Source: Gnetum montanum (Eukaryota; Streptophyta; Gnetopsida; Gnetales; Gnetaceae). From it: a stretch of DNA of 64,000 nucleotides. The stretch lies in the NCBI GenBank assembly GCA_015680685.1, contig MNCI01026309.1, positions 1 to 64,000 on the forward strand, read 5' to 3'. Position 1 is the first letter of the stretch. Every line of letters begins with the position of its first letter. The notes beneath the pieces were generated by a model. That model saw only the letters and a program-made list of their open reading frames with translations, searched no databases and had not been told where the DNA came from. Of the stretch, positions 23,931-37,183 are shown in pieces. Both the position numbers and the translations under genes were made by a program.

Positions 23931-24307
23931 GGCTAAATAAAAACTTGTCCTCAAGTTCCTTACAAAATATTGGGAAGGTATGGGATTATTGACTGAATGA
24001 CAACTGACAATGACATGGGATGATAGACTCAGAGTGCCCAAGGAACGAATCAAAAAATATATTACAGCATTGGTGTTCATGCCCATTGTGGTAAACATTG
24101 TACATATATGACATTGAGGCCCTTATTCGACAGCTTGGAGAGAGAGACAAAGAGAAAATAAGGCACGTTACTACCGATGTCGAAATTATGCACACCATTG
24201 TTCATCCATAGCTACATGTCTAAACTTGTTCCTCACATAAACGCTCTAGCTCCAGTCCATCCTGAGTGCTCCCTCTTATCCTAGTCCATTGTTCATGTAA
24301 TCACCAT
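23931..24307 (-). pseudogene. Vestige of downstream ORF in element B
   Basis: The minus strand has TTCAG followed by ATG at 24305-24307, and the frame stops after MVIT, exactly as in A. The following about 370 bp is alignable to A (19438-19808) at nucleotide level but has no frame open in both. A (GT)n/(CA)n tract precedes the putative acceptor. Confidence 0.5.
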
Positions 24308-24310
24308 CTG

Positions 24311-25780
24311 AACACACAACACACACACAGATTAGCAAGGGTACATAACACCTAATGCAGCTAATACCTTACCTTGATATAAAGCACATTGGCTAGGTTG
24401 TGGGTATGGTAGATATTGGGTGAGAGGTTTATAACTTATAACTACCCAAGGTGTAGGGCTAAGATAATTATGGAATGGAAAAATTTATGACAAGGCCCCC
24501 ATGACTAAGAGCGAACCTCTGGTAGCAATAGGGTGGAAAACTTTTAAGAACAAGAAGAATATGAGAAACAACAACAATGAAGCCAATAAAAAAAAAAGCA
24601 AAAACGGATGTCATTGATGGGATGAATAAGAAATAGTTGATTACGAGAAATGTTGAAGGGAAAAAGCTTAACAATTGTACCAAAAAGGAATGCTAGTGGA
24701 TCCTCCCCAAAGTAGGCTCATTCCTTGAATGCCCTAATAGACCTACAAACCAAAGAGTCTGTAGGCTCTTGGAATGACATATGGAAATAATGGGTAAAAC
24801 CTTACCCACAAGTTTTTTACCAAAGACTAACAATGTGTTAACCAAGATATAGACTCATTGTAAAACTGGCAATGAGGTGGAATGTGGAAAGCAATATAGA
24901 AAGAGTGGAGAGAATGGGATGAAGTCATAGAATTAAGGTAGTGTAAAGTCCCTTGTGTAATATGTGGTTAAGGTGACTTAATAAAATTCCATCCAAATCC
25001 AGATTCAACTATCCACATCCAGTGACCTCGCATCAACACACTTGACTAACCCATCCTCCCAAAGTAACAAGAATGGGTCCACAGAGCCACCAACATCCCA
25101 ACAAGAGAAAAAGTAGGAAGTGAGAAAGGGTCTTAGTTAGAGGGAACCTTCAGGCATGGGTAACATTTCTTTCCAATGCCATAACTAGTGCTTGTAGCCC
25201 ATGTTTCTTTATTATGTCTAAGGGGTATTCTTTGAATTCTCCCCAATTAGTTTTTTTTTTTTTTTGAATGTGAGAACCACACCATGTAAAGACTTATTTG
25301 ATTTAGTAGATTTGGTCAAGAGTGGGATGGCGGAAAACCTATGAAAAACATCCAAGTACCCCAAGAGAATAGCCAGCATAAATGTGTCAAATTTCCTTGA
25401 GGTCACACCCTTTTCCATCCATTTGAATCTTTCCTTGGTTCGAAGAGTATTAAGGCACCAATTCATTAATAAGTTTTCTTAGAAAAGGGACAGTACATTT
25501 TCAAAACAAGGAAGACCATAGAGTTGCATGGATAATTGGTTGACATGGACTCATTTCCTATTTTATCAAAAGAAACTATATCTTAGCATCAACACTGAAA
25601 GTCAAAGGTAAATCCAAACATTAGCAATCGATACTTATTATAATGCAACCCACCATCGTGAATACTTATTATGTGATGAATAAGAATAAATCAAACAAAG
25701 AAATAGTAAAAATTTTAACAATGGTGTAAAAAAAATAAGTAAAGATAAAAAATGTGTAAATGAAAAGCAACTGAGAGCTT
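24311..25780 (-). other. Post-pol spacer of element B
   Basis: It is non-coding and contains the same three shared blocks as the spacers of A, C and D (minus strand: 25385-25410, 25139-25176, 24681-24733), in the same order. Confidence 0.65.
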
Positions 25781-28700
25781 AGAATGGTTAGCATTGATGG
25801 CCATCTCCTCCACGACTGAGTTGGAAGGAGGAGATTCGAAATAATGAGCAAGGTTGTCCACCAATAGAGGTAGTATTAGTACTGGTTGTTTTAGGCTCAT
25901 GGAAGGGTTTGGTTTGCTGGATGTTGACCAATAACTTCTTATTCGGGCTTTCAGGTTTGTAGATCATCATGGTCCTTGAAGGAAAGGTTTCATGAATAAT
26001 ATAAGGTCCTTTCCACAACGTTTGAAATTTAGTTCATTGGGGTACATGTGTGGGATTCCAATAAAGAACCTTATCTCTTAGTTGGTATTTGACCTTCCTA
26101 ATCCTTAGGTTATGACACTGTTTATTAAAGGCCTTGTGCAGTTCGTTAGATGATAGGGTGGATAATCAGTTTTCATCTAGTAATTTAAGATTCATTAACC
26201 ATTCTTTTTGTGCTAGATTGAGATCAAGGTTAAGGTCACATGCTGTGGATAGTGTACGAAGCTTCACTTGAATAGGAATCATTAGAAGTTTATCATACAC
26301 TAACTCATAGGAAGAGTATCCTATAGGGAGTTTCCATGTGGAGTGGTATGCCCAAAGAGCATCATTCAATTTGGTGCTCCAATCTCTTTTATACTTGCTA
26401 ATGGTTCGTGTCAATATTTTTGTGATCTCCCTATTAGTGACCTTGACTTGACCATTCGCTTGAGGATGATATGGTGCAGTCAGTTTGTGCTCAACTCCTA
26501 TTCATTGCATTAGCTTTTGAAAAGTTGAACCTATAAAGTGTGTACCATTGTAAGAAATAAGTGCACAAGGCAGGCCAAATCTATTTATGATTTGTTGTTG
26601 AAAAAATCATGTAGTGATAGATGATGTACAGTCCATCACAACGGCTACTTCTACCCACTTGGTAAAATAGTCAACAGCGATAACAATGTAGGCTTTTCCA
26701 TTGGCCATTGATGTAATAGGCCCCATAAAATTAATTCCACATATGTTGAATGGTTCTAAAGGTTGAATACAGTCATTCCCCCATCATGTTGGCAGCGCTC
26801 ATAAGATTAGATGAAATTATGAGTATCCAAGAACAATGTAGGCTAATAATATCTTGCAAGCAAGATTTTTATGGTTGTTTATCTCTCCACATAATGACCC
26901 CCACAAGGGCCCTCATGAGCATCTTGGAGAACTTGCAATTGATCTATATCAGGAACACACTATCGAACCAAGCCATCAAGACATACCTTATAAAGGTGTC
27001 TATTGATTTCCATGAAGTATTTGGCTTAGTGAAGAAACTGGTGTTTCTTTTTAATGTTTAACCCCTGTGGTGTCTCTTGTGTAAGCATACAAGTGAGAAT
27101 GCTACTATACCAATTTGTATCAGTGGGTAAGTGATTTTTTATCACACCTGTAAAGAGGAGTTCATCAAGGAAATGGTCAAAAATTGGATATTCATCCTCT
27201 TTGTTGTCCCATCACAACCAAGATAAATGATCAGCAACAACATTCTCGTTGCCTTTACGATCGATCATCATAAGATCAAACTCTTATAAGATCATAAGCC
27301 ATCGTATGATGTGAGGGCTCACCATTGGTTTATTCATTAGAAACCAAATTGCACTATGATCCATATGTACAAATATCTTATAGACCAATACATAGTGTCT
27401 AAATTTTTCTAGTGCAAACACCACAACCATTAACTCTTTTTTCGTTGTGGTGTAATTGAGTTGTGCACCAGCAATACTTCGACTTGCACAATGGATGTAA
27501 TAGGGACATTTCTAGTCATCTAACTGTGTAAGTACAGCTCCTAAGGCAAAGTTGGACATGTGAGTCATTATGTGGAATGGTTTGGACTAGTCAGGAGCTT
27601 GTAAAATAGGCATTTCTACAAGCTTCTACTTTAAGGTTTGGAAGGCTAGCTTACATTCCTTGGTCTATTCAAAAGGTATGTCCTTCTTTGTTAGTTCTAC
27701 CAAAGGTTTCGAAACCCTTGAAAAGTTCTCAATGAAGCATCTATAATAGCTAGTATGTCCAAGGAATGATCAAATGTCTTTTACAGTTTTAGGTTACCAA
27801 GTGATTCCTTGGATGACCTTAATATTTTCAAGATCTACTTCTATCCCTATTTGTGAAATATTATGTCCTAATACAATTCCTTATTTGACCATTAAATGGA
27901 TTTTTTGTTAATGATCCTTAAGTTGGTTTCTACACATCATTTCAGTACTTTCTCTAATTGGTCCAATGCTTGTTCGAAGTCTGCTCCATAGGTGGAAAAA
28001 TAGTCCATAAAGACCTCCATACCATTTCCTATTTGCTGTTAAAAGATACTTAGACCCAAACATTGAAACATTGTTGGGGCATTGCACAAGCCAAATGACA
28101 TCTGCTTATATGCAAATGTCCCCCAAGGACTTGTGAACATAGTCTTGGCTTGGTCTTCTGGTGTTATTTCAATTTGATTATATCCACTGTAGCCATCCAG
28201 AAAACTATAGCAGCAATGCCCTACAATGGTATCTAAGACTTAGTTGATGAATGGTAATGGGAAGTGGTCTTTAAATGTTGCCATGTTTAGTAGCCTAAAG
28301 TCTATACACAACCTCCATTTACCTTCCTTTTTGGGCACAATGACTAACGGACTAACCCATTCACTATCAACAATGGGATAGATGAACCTAGCTTTTAGAA
28401 GTTGTTCAATTTCTTCTTTAACCACTTGCTTAATCTTTGGGTTTAGTCGCCTCTGCAGTTGTCACCAAGGTTTCATGGAGGGGTTAGTATAAATTCTATG
28501 TTGGCATATCCTAGGATCTATTCCAATTAATTTGAGATATGACCAAGCAAAGGCTTTCAACAATTTGCTTATCATTTTTAGTAGTCTTTCTTTTTGTTGA
28601 GGAGCAAGCTTAGTATTAATGATTACCAGATTTCCATTTTTAAGAAATGTATACTCCATACCGGTGGGCAACGGTTTTAACTCAAGGGGCTTTTACTTGA

Positions 28701-29414
28701 ACTCATCAAGGATTTCCAACTTCCCCTAGTTAATATTTTTGATGTTAGGACTTGGAAGTTGGTGATGGACTTGCTCTAATGTATCTATGCTATCTATGTA
28801 GGTGCAAGTCAATCTCTCAGTTGGTTCCATGCATATATTTGAATCATTCTCTTGGTCAGCTGTCAACCACTGGGTGCCTTCCTATCTTGTGGCTACTACA
28901 TACAAGCATCTTTGTATGTTAGCTATTGGTGCACACTGGTTGCATGCAAGCAATGTTAAATGTTGTACAAACCAGGACTTCTGCATGCAATTACACCCTA
29001 TGTCACTGTATGTGATACATAGAACTTTCTTCTTCTCAATCTTTCCAAATGTATTTTCCTTTGATATTTCTAGGGAAAGATAACATATTCCTAGGCACGC
29101 ATCAATTGTACTTAGCCATGCTCTTTCCATTATGATTCGGAAGTCCCCCTTACAGTTGTTGACTTGAATCACTAGGAAATCAACTAGATACAACCATTCA
29201 CAAATAGTGGTGGACATTAGTGACAATGTCCTCCACTAGTCCTAACGGGACATTGATGGATTGGTCGGCCAACTCTAAATGTATGTTACTCTTTTTTATT
29301 GGAGGCAAGTTCCAGCCAACTTTAATCCAATCAATAATTGCACGAGTCAACATGATCATGCGCGTTAAGTGCAAACTTTGGTTTGAAGGAGGCTTTGAAG
29401 ATTCAAATGGTGGT
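25781..29414 (-). pseudogene. Pol of gypsy element B
   Basis: From 29414 downward: protease remainder with an IMERAWLS motif near 29110, a connector, reverse transcriptase at about 28000-28430 (EGKWRLCIDFRLLN near 28310), RNase H, and integrase ending near 25788. The reverse transcriptase catalytic motif near 27990-28010 reads VFMDYFS, so the second catalytic Asp is replaced by Tyr. The protease is cut by element C at 29414/37986. Numerous stops are present. The order and content equal element A. Confidence 0.9.
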
Positions 29415-30234
29415 TGATGAGTTATCATTTTGTTGGCCATGATATCACATACGCGATATCACGTATGCTATATCGCAGCCTGTCTCCTCATCTATAAATA
29501 AGAGGTAAACAATTCTGATAGGCAACTTTTTTAGAATTAGTAGTTACAGTTGTTAGATTTAAGTTTCTTTTTACATAAGTTCCTCTCTCAACCCTTCTCT
29601 CCCAGTGTATGCCTGCAGTGTGGTGATTGTAATTGTACGACATCCTTATTCGAGTGTGACGTACTTGGACATGCACATGACCAGAAATAAAGATCGAGAT
29701 TACTTCATCATTGCAGCATTCACTTAGCTTAATTATTTATCTAACTATTATTTACTATTTTCTTAGTTAATATCTTCTTACCCTAAACTCCTGTTAAACG
29801 CAGAATGAGTATGACTTGATCATGAGCATTTAAGTGTGACTACTTGGTAACCCAGCAGTGTACCTAGGATCTACACTTGGTAAACCCAGTGGTAGTCATG
29901 CACGAGGTCCAAGATGTGTATGGATGATTGAGGAATGGATGCTCATCGCACTTAGGCTAGATTAGATTCTCTCTCACCCTCTCTCTCTTAGCTTAGTTAA
30001 TATTATTTTCCATTATACCCAGGAGTAGCATTAGTATACGAACACATCATACACCTCATTCTAGACTAAACCATAAGTGACAAAGTTAACACTAGTCTAG
30101 ATGGGAAGACAGCAAACTATGACCTAAGAATAACTTTCTAGATACCACAACTAGTCCATCTGCAAAGTTTGACTAGATTGTGCATGAAATGCTTGTATTC
30201 GTATGGTTGTGTAGGGGTACCTCGCCACTCATCA
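29415..30234 (+). repeat. 5' LTR of element C
   Basis: It begins TGATGAGTTAT and ends CCACTCATCA. Two or three GATATC-type units lie at 29438-29475, a TATAAATA box at 29493-29500 and a CT-rich run near 29970-29990. Identity to the 3' LTR is about 91% by eye, with many transitions. Confidence 0.93.
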
Positions 30235-30235
30235 T

Positions 30236-30254
30236 TGGTGTCATTGCCAAGGAC
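30236..30254 (+). promoter_or_regulatory. Primer-binding site of element C (tRNA-Asp type)
   Basis: TGGTGTCATTGCCAAGGAC follows the LTR after one base and aligns with the tRNA-Asp 3' complement with transition differences only. Confidence 0.75.
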
Positions 30255-30375
30255 GGTGCTAGTTGTCTAGATTAGTTATATCATACAAGGTCGTTGTATA
30301 GGAATTAACGATATATATTTTAGGAAGAAATAATTATAAAAAGTCACATATAAATTCACACACAATTGCACAACC

Positions 30376-32335
30376 ATGCCTCTCCTACAAGACTACAATA
30401 ATGCCATATCTAGTGAGGAAATTCATTGGATAACCAACAAATTATATCACAATGAAGATTGGAGTACGCAATCTGAAGTGGGGATTTCTTATAAACATAA
30501 ACGAAGGCAACATTATCCCAACGCACAAAACCATAACTTACTAGATGACGATGAACCCCTACTAGCCACTACAAGCCTAACAAAAATACAAGAGGTTGTT
30601 CGAATCTCCCGTAGGCATTGTAAAGAGAGCCGCCTACCTAGGTTCGATTTAAACAGCTTTCCCAATTTCTCAGGAGGCTATGACTTAGATTTGCAACAAC
30701 ATTTACAAGCCTTCTACGATGCCTATACATGGAACAACATTGATAATGGTTGGCAAAAACTCAAGCTCTTTCCTATGACACTCGTTGGCCAAGCAAAAGT
30801 ATGGTATAGATCGTTAAAACCAAATTCAATTCGATGTTGGCCAACAATGATAGAACTCTTTAATGAAAGATATCAAACTTATGCAAGAGTGTCGACCTTG
30901 AGGAAAAAAATCCAAGAGTGGACATGACCTTAGAAGATATTATGCATTGTTAAACAACTGTCCAGGCCATGAGTTCTCTAAGGAAATGCTAATGTACCAT
31001 ATCATTGATGGGCTTCGTGATGAAACAAGAGAGACCCTATGGATGTACACCCAAGGTCAACTATATGAACTACGAACCCATCAATTCCAAGAGCTTATAA
31101 AGCAGGTAGCAAAAGAAGAAGGAGAAATGGCTAGATGGGAGAGTGTTGAAAAACATCAATAGGACCAAAGTCTCAACTTAACAGAGGTCCATAATCATAA
31201 AAAGGAGAAATCAACCTATCTCAAGGAAGAAGAACCATCTTTTCTAGTACAATAATCGTTAGAGGAAATCGAGGCAAAGATCAATAAGAGGTTGGAATGG
31301 ATGCATAAAAAGTGTGGAGAATATATTGATATTATTGGAGATAGAGTTTTGACAACCAAAGAAGCAGGACAAAATATCATTAGACAATCGGAAAGAAGGG
31401 ATGAAGAAGATAAGAGCTCAACTGCCAATCATATGTACAAATGCAACATTTGCATGTACGATCACCCAAAGGGCCAATGTCCAATCCTGCTACATTTATA
31501 TGAGAATTGGGGGAGTACGTTACATCCATATTTTGTACAAAGATACTATGTTTGATCACAGTGGCAACAATCCCAATCATGGGGGAAGCCAACCCTAAAC
31601 TAGAGATACCCTTCGTATCAACCAAATCCAAATAACTATCTAGTTCAACATCCTGTTTCCCCAACTGGGTCATCATACTCTATCTCACCACATTATCATT
31701 CTCCCCAATACTATTAGCCCATGTCCTCAACACAACCACTACCTTGTGTACCTTACACTTCTCCTAAATTTCAACATTTTCATCCTTTCCCTCCTTCTAC
31801 ATTGCCACTAGCTATTCTTGAAGTGTCTACACCATAGCAACAACCCACACATGTTACTTGTGCTACTATTGCCAATAGTAGTGAGAGACCTTTGCAACAT
31901 CAGAGGCATTCCTTCTTTAGACACAACCGTAGGAAGGGACAACACAATTCTAAGGCCACTGTATCCTCCAACTTAGCACAAGTCCAACATTGTGGTGCAT
32001 CCTTCTCTTTGAACCCAATGCCTCGTGTCACTTCATCAAGGCCACCAATTAACACTCCAACAACCATATGGCCCAATGAATATAGCCATGGAGGACAACA
32101 TCCCGATCCTTGCATACCATCTAACAGTCCCAAATATCATAGTGGGTCAACTCTTTATCTAGGAACCACATCTCATAAATTACCCCACTATGTTTACTAT
32201 AATCAAGTATGTGAACCCCAATGGGGTCAGTGTGACCAAGTTTCAATATTTCCAACATGCAAAGATCCTCATCTTTCATTTATTAATCCTTTCCATCCTC
32301 AACCGTTTAGTTATGGGGGATATCCCCCATTTTAA
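30376..32335 (+). pseudogene. Gag of element C
   Basis: It starts at 30376 (MPLLQDYNN). The gag core at residues about 95-180 contains FPNFSGGYD, a WQKLKLFPMTLVGQAKVWY motif and a NERYQTY motif. After a frameshift near 30926 the frame continues (HIIDGLRDETRETLW near 31000) and a glutamate-rich stretch follows. The zinc knuckle at 31442-31480 reads CNICMYDHPKGQC. A Ser/Pro/His-rich C-terminus ends at 32335. Stops at about 31160 and 31253 break it. The C-terminus diverges from A and D where those continue into protease, which is where pol is missing. Confidence 0.88.
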
Positions 32336-32338
32336 TAA

Positions 32339-34212
32339 CAAGCAAAATTAATAAATATTTTTCATTTTCTTTACTTTTACAACTTTTTGTTTTCCAGTTT
32401 TTCATTTTTCAATTTCTTGTTTTATCCTTTTGTCTTTTTGTCTTTTTATGTTTTTATGAGTAATCTTTTCTATGAATAAAACACTCATGTGGCTCATTGG
32501 TTAAGGTGTGTTCTATGTTATTGAGTCTTGAGTGATCAATTATTTGGATAGTGAGCCCATTACACCCACTCATCCATTCTAAAAATAAGAGGTTTTGTTC
32601 GAGGGTACAATGATATTCTTGACATTCTTAAAACTTAAAATTAATTTCATGTTCATTGTACCCAAAATGAAGGAGGATGGACCAAGAGGGAATGATTAGG
32701 ATGTGACATCAAGGGAACTTGTGGATTCTCTTTGGTGATGTCGTTGGGAGTTATCATGCAACATGGTTGTAATGAGATCCTTGTAGATCTAATGAAAAAT
32801 GGAAGTAAGAGCAATCAAAAGGCACTCAAAAATCCAATGCTATTCTAGGGGGTCCCACTGGAAAGACATGCACCCATGCCTGAAGGTTGGCATCTTCTCT
32901 AGATTTAGCAATCAAAAAAAAAAGAAAAAGAGAAAAAAAAAACAAAGGAAGTCCCACAAAGCAAAAATCACTCCTTCCTTGAACAAAATGCCAAGTGAGT
33001 GTATGCCTTGTTGTTCTAGTACTCTCATAGTTTCTCATCATGGGATGAAAGAATGCAGTGTCACTGATCAGAGGAATGGACTTGGTCCTGATCTTGGAAT
33101 GATGGGTTAATGACACATTAATCATGCTTTACACACAAGATTCACTATTCCCTAGGTCAGTTACCTCATGCCCCCATCTCTACAATCCCTTCTATAGTCT
33201 ATCTCATCTCACTGTTCATGTAATTGTTGCTTGTGTCTTGTATAGCATAGAATTCTTACCTCATTCCAGTGATATTTACATGTCTGTGTTTTGTGGAACC
33301 ATTGTGGATTACATTTAACCCTTTGAGTTCCCATGGAGACTTTAAGTGTAGTTATGCAAGGGCATTATAGGTTGGAACCTGCTTTGGGGAGGATCCACTT
33401 GCATAATGTTTTGTAATTTTCACTCATAACACATCTCACATACACTCTCTATTACCCTTAGTGTATTTTCCTCAATATTCTTTCCCTTATTACTATCCCT
33501 CCAAATTCCAACATTCCTATGAACCATCTCTATCCCTTACCACCCAAGGCCTTATAATTCTTCCCACATATAATTATTCGTGCCTTCAAAACTATCTAAA
33601 TTATCCTAGAACCCTTTAACACTTGCCCACATGTCCTTAATTTACATTGTTAATTTCAAAAAAACCTTCAAAATTTGGTATTTTCCCTTGGGCCTAAACA
33701 TCGATAGTCTGCGATATCGCATCACATAAACCTATACATACGTGATCCCTGTACCATTTGCCATCATTTTCAACTATTCATGCAAGGGATTTTTTCAAAT
33801 TTTTCTCTACAACTTGTGATTGTGAGACCCTTGCTTTTATACCTATATCTAGCTCACTGGTAATCCGATTTTCATTCCATCTACACCTACTTGAACCCTG
33901 AGTGTTTAGCTTAGTCATCGGGGAGGGGCACACGCCGAAGAGTGCATAACATTTTTGAAATTTTTCATCACCCAAAGGATATTATCAAGGGTAATTAGTT
34001 ATAACATTAAGGATAATTGTGCTGAAAAAAATTTCATCCGCTTAGTTATACTGGGAAACTAGAATTGGAGACCACCTAAGTAAAAAGTACTTACTATTAT
34101 AATCTTTCGGGAAACATCACATGGAGATAAAATGCATTCATTAAGGTAAGCAGTAAGGTATAATTTAACTTTGAAAACAACCTTATTAACGATTAGCCCC
34201 GTGTGATTGCAG
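32339..34212 (+). other. Spacer of element C
   Basis: It opens with a T-rich tract resembling the start of the post-pol spacers of A and D. The three shared blocks lie at 32700-32724, 32860-32890 and 33360-33410. A GATATC palindrome lies near 33711. It ends in GTGATTGCAG directly before the ATG of the downstream ORF. Confidence 0.6.
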
Positions 34213-34215
34213 ATG
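34203..34215 (+). promoter_or_regulatory. Putative 3' splice site before downstream ORF (element C)
   Basis: GTGATTGCAG is followed at once by ATGGCC. The same arrangement is present in D (GTGATTATAG then ATGGCA, ATG at 54938), A (TGTGCAG then ATGGCA, ATG at 19438) and B (TTCAG then ATGG, minus strand). Expression of the downstream ORF from a spliced subgenomic RNA is inferred from this alone. Confidence 0.5.
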
Positions 34216-36990
34216 GCCCCAAAACGCGAACAACAGGAAGTCCTACTCAAGGTGGAAGTAAACAACCTAGGAGAGGTGAAGGACAAGTCCCTACCAAACA
34301 ACATGCAGAGTAGGAGGAACAATCATTTAGCATTCACCAAGAAGACCCTGCTACTGTACAATCAAGGGAGGTAGAAGGAGGAGCTGCTGCAGTGCTTGAA
34401 CAAGGACAACATCTCACGTTTCCCTAGGAGTGTGTTCAGGCTATCCATGAAAGATCCACATTCACTATAGTGATTGTGGAATTAAATTTTGAACCATTCG
34501 TAGAGTTTTCTCATGTGGATGTTAGGGACCACCTCAAAGGATCTCCCTTATGGCCTATCCTCTCTAAAAATGGTTCCTGGTACCTAGGGGAAACATACCA
34601 ATTTTGGCACAATAGAGAACAAGGCACCACAGTTAACATTTGTGGTGTGATAGTTGATTTCTCTATTTAAGCCATTTTGGAAGTATTAAACCTTCTGAAT
34701 ATAGTGCCAAAGGTTGCTCAATTATCTACCCATTTAGACCCTAATGCACGACGCATTTGGTTGGAAAGGGCATATGGCAAAGATAAGACATTTCGAGAGT
34801 TGACAACGGAAGAGAGAATCTCTTTCAAAATTGGAATGTATCACCTCTTCCCCATGAAAAAAGGATTTCAACATATGTGGCAAGGGGATGTGCAGTATTG
34901 ATGGAAAAGGTTAATGTTAACCTACCTCATCTATATTTTACAGAGATCCTAAGGTGGTTCGAAGAATGGAAGACAGGGAAGATGACGTTGCCCTTTCCCT
35001 GCCTTATCAGGAAGCTATGTCGACGTGCCGGTATCAGAGGATACACTAATTATGTCCTTCAAAAAGCCCAAAATGCTTCATATGCTGAATTGTTAAAGCC
35101 ACCAACCATAAGGAAAATCACTGGTGAGATGCCAGGACTGAAACAAGAAAAAGAACAAATGGCAGGATCATCTGCAATTCAACTTGTAGGGCCCAACCAA
35201 CTTCCAGGCATGGGACCTAGCCAACAACAAGAAGCAGGGCCTAGCATGGGCCAAGATCAACCACTATCACCATAAGATTACAGACTGTCGATCAGCCATC
35301 TTAGGGCCATCACTGAGATTGTCAGTTGGGGAAGTCGTGATGATGCAAATCTCTTCTGCGTCATCGATAATGTCATAGAGCTCGTAGTTTCTTTGGATCG
35401 TGCAAGGGATGAAGTGTCCATCCATACAGGAGGAGGGGAAAGCACTTGGCCACAACAGATCTTGGAAAAGACTGCATCTTTCCAAGTGCAATTAGAAACT
35501 GGTGAAGGGGCCATAGTGGTGTTCATGCAACACTAGGATACTGTGGGAGCCACAAAAGTGGTTGTAGATGACATTAAAGAATCATTCAATGTACCTTTTG
35601 TACCATCGACATATCTCATGGGAGCATGGGATGCTCAAAATTTGGTCGAAACCTCAATGACTCCTGTGAAACATGAGGTACTTGATTGATTGCTACAAAC
35701 AGGACAAGTAATGATGTCCCTGTTTGACATCCCTCAAGATGTTACAGCAATTCAATCAAACCTCATTTCCACCAAGGGGAAGCTGGTCTCGAAAGAGATG
35801 AGGACTAAGCATGCTGAAGTAGAGGTGCAAAAATTGCAAGAAAGGCTCATGGCCCTACAAGCAGCACAAGGGGATCCTTTGCAATTGATCCCCGCAGACT
35901 AGCTGGACATTTTCAAAACTAAGCAACTAACCAAACTACTAACAGAGAATAAGAAGGTGGTAGAAGAAAAAGAGAAAGCTGTTTGGGATGCCTCTACAAC
36001 ACAAGCGTAAACTTATGTACATACCAAGGTACTCAAGGCCTTACAAGAGGAAAGCAAGCAGCTTGTTGCTAATAACCTTCGATTGACCTCTGTGGAGAAG
36101 CAAAAGAATGTTCTCGAAGAAAATTTTCATTAGTTGCAAGAACAATTCATCCATGTCAACCAAGACATGAGCCATTTAGCTAGGAAAAATCAAACCCTCT
36201 TAATGTAGGAGGTACACGCCATCTGCCAAAAGATGGCTATCAAAATAAGCGCATGGCAAAATGAGGCTAAATGGCATGAAAAGATAAAGGAGCACTTCCG
36301 AGACTAGGTGGAGATGTACAAATAGATCATTGAGAAGGAAATCCATATGGCCAAGGCCCACATCAATACTATCAGTGCCCAACACACTAACTATTGGGCC
36401 ATATTGGACACATATGCATTTGCCCACTAGGCGGAAGTTAAGAACTAGGACCTACAAATCTAGGATCTTACAAAATACATGGAGTTGGCAAACCTGTGGT
36501 ATGCCAATCTTGCCATGTTAACAACAGGGTGCCCGAGAACAAAGCTCGCGCAACAAGTAGCCACCACCTACAACAAATATGAAACAGAATTTGCAGAATG
36601 CAAAAAAATATTGCAAAAATTGGAGATTTCAAATTCTGAACTTGAGGTGGTTAAAGCAAGCTACCAGGGACAAAAATGTCTCGCAACAGATTTTGCTCGA
36701 TGGTTTGCAAATTTCCAAGAATACATAGACAAAGCTAGAGCCTAGAAGGAGGAATGACGGGTGTTTGGAACTTGGTATGTCAAGGCAAATCAAATGTTTC
36801 TGAAACTACCCTGCCCATGGGAGGTGCCGACTCCATCAAACATCAAAACATTAGCATGGACAACACAGGATCCCTGGACTGAAGAGGAGAAACTCTAGGC
36901 CATACTTCAACGCCATCAAGTCCCAAGACCTGGAGCACAAGATAAGGGAAAGGAACCTATGGAGCATCCACCACCACTAGGTACTACATG
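34213..36990 (+). pseudogene. Downstream coiled-coil ORF of element C (unknown function)
   Basis: Starting MAPK at 34213 and read through about a dozen stops or shifts, this encodes roughly 900 residues. The N-terminal part has a LWPILSKNGSWYLGE motif (about 34550-34590) and a LERAYGKDKTF region. A basic motif, LPFPCLIRKLCRRAGI, lies near 34990-35035; its pattern recalls the 'putative plant transposon protein' segment of Athila ORFs, which is an inference. A Gln/Gly/Pro linker follows (about 35160-35275). Long Glu/Lys/Gln-rich heptad-like stretches (about 35760-36740) suggest coiled coil. The C-terminus has a LPCPWEVPTP motif near 36810. I see no signal peptide or clear membrane segment. It is homologous to the ORF in D. 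It takes the place of an env-like gene but shows no envelope features. Confidence 0.7.
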
Positions 36991-37169
36991 AGTTCCATCA
37001 ATTTTTATAGCTATAGGATTTTCTCTCTCTCATTTTGTGTTGTGTCTTAATTTTTTTCTAATTCCACAGTACGGCATGAACCCATTCTCACCATTCAATA
37101 ATCCCATACCTATTCAATGTGTAATCAATAGAGTTTGTTCTCACTGTAACTCGAGGATGAGTTTTCATT

Positions 37170-37183
37170 CAATCATGGGGGCA
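37170..37183 (+). other. Polypurine tract of element C
   Basis: AATCATGGGGGCA directly precedes the 3' LTR. D has GTTTTGGGGGTA in the same position (58001-58012). It serves as primer for plus-strand synthesis. Confidence 0.65.

Noticed and set aside
29435-29480. GATATC repeats as a CRISPR array or satellite
   Set aside because: The repeats are short palindromes without uniform spacers, confined to LTR U3 regions, in plant DNA.
32799-33125. Opposing 100-residue frames in the spacer of C
   Set aside because: Low-complexity Lys-rich stretch from an A-rich tract. The underlying bases belong to a conserved non-coding block shared by four elements.
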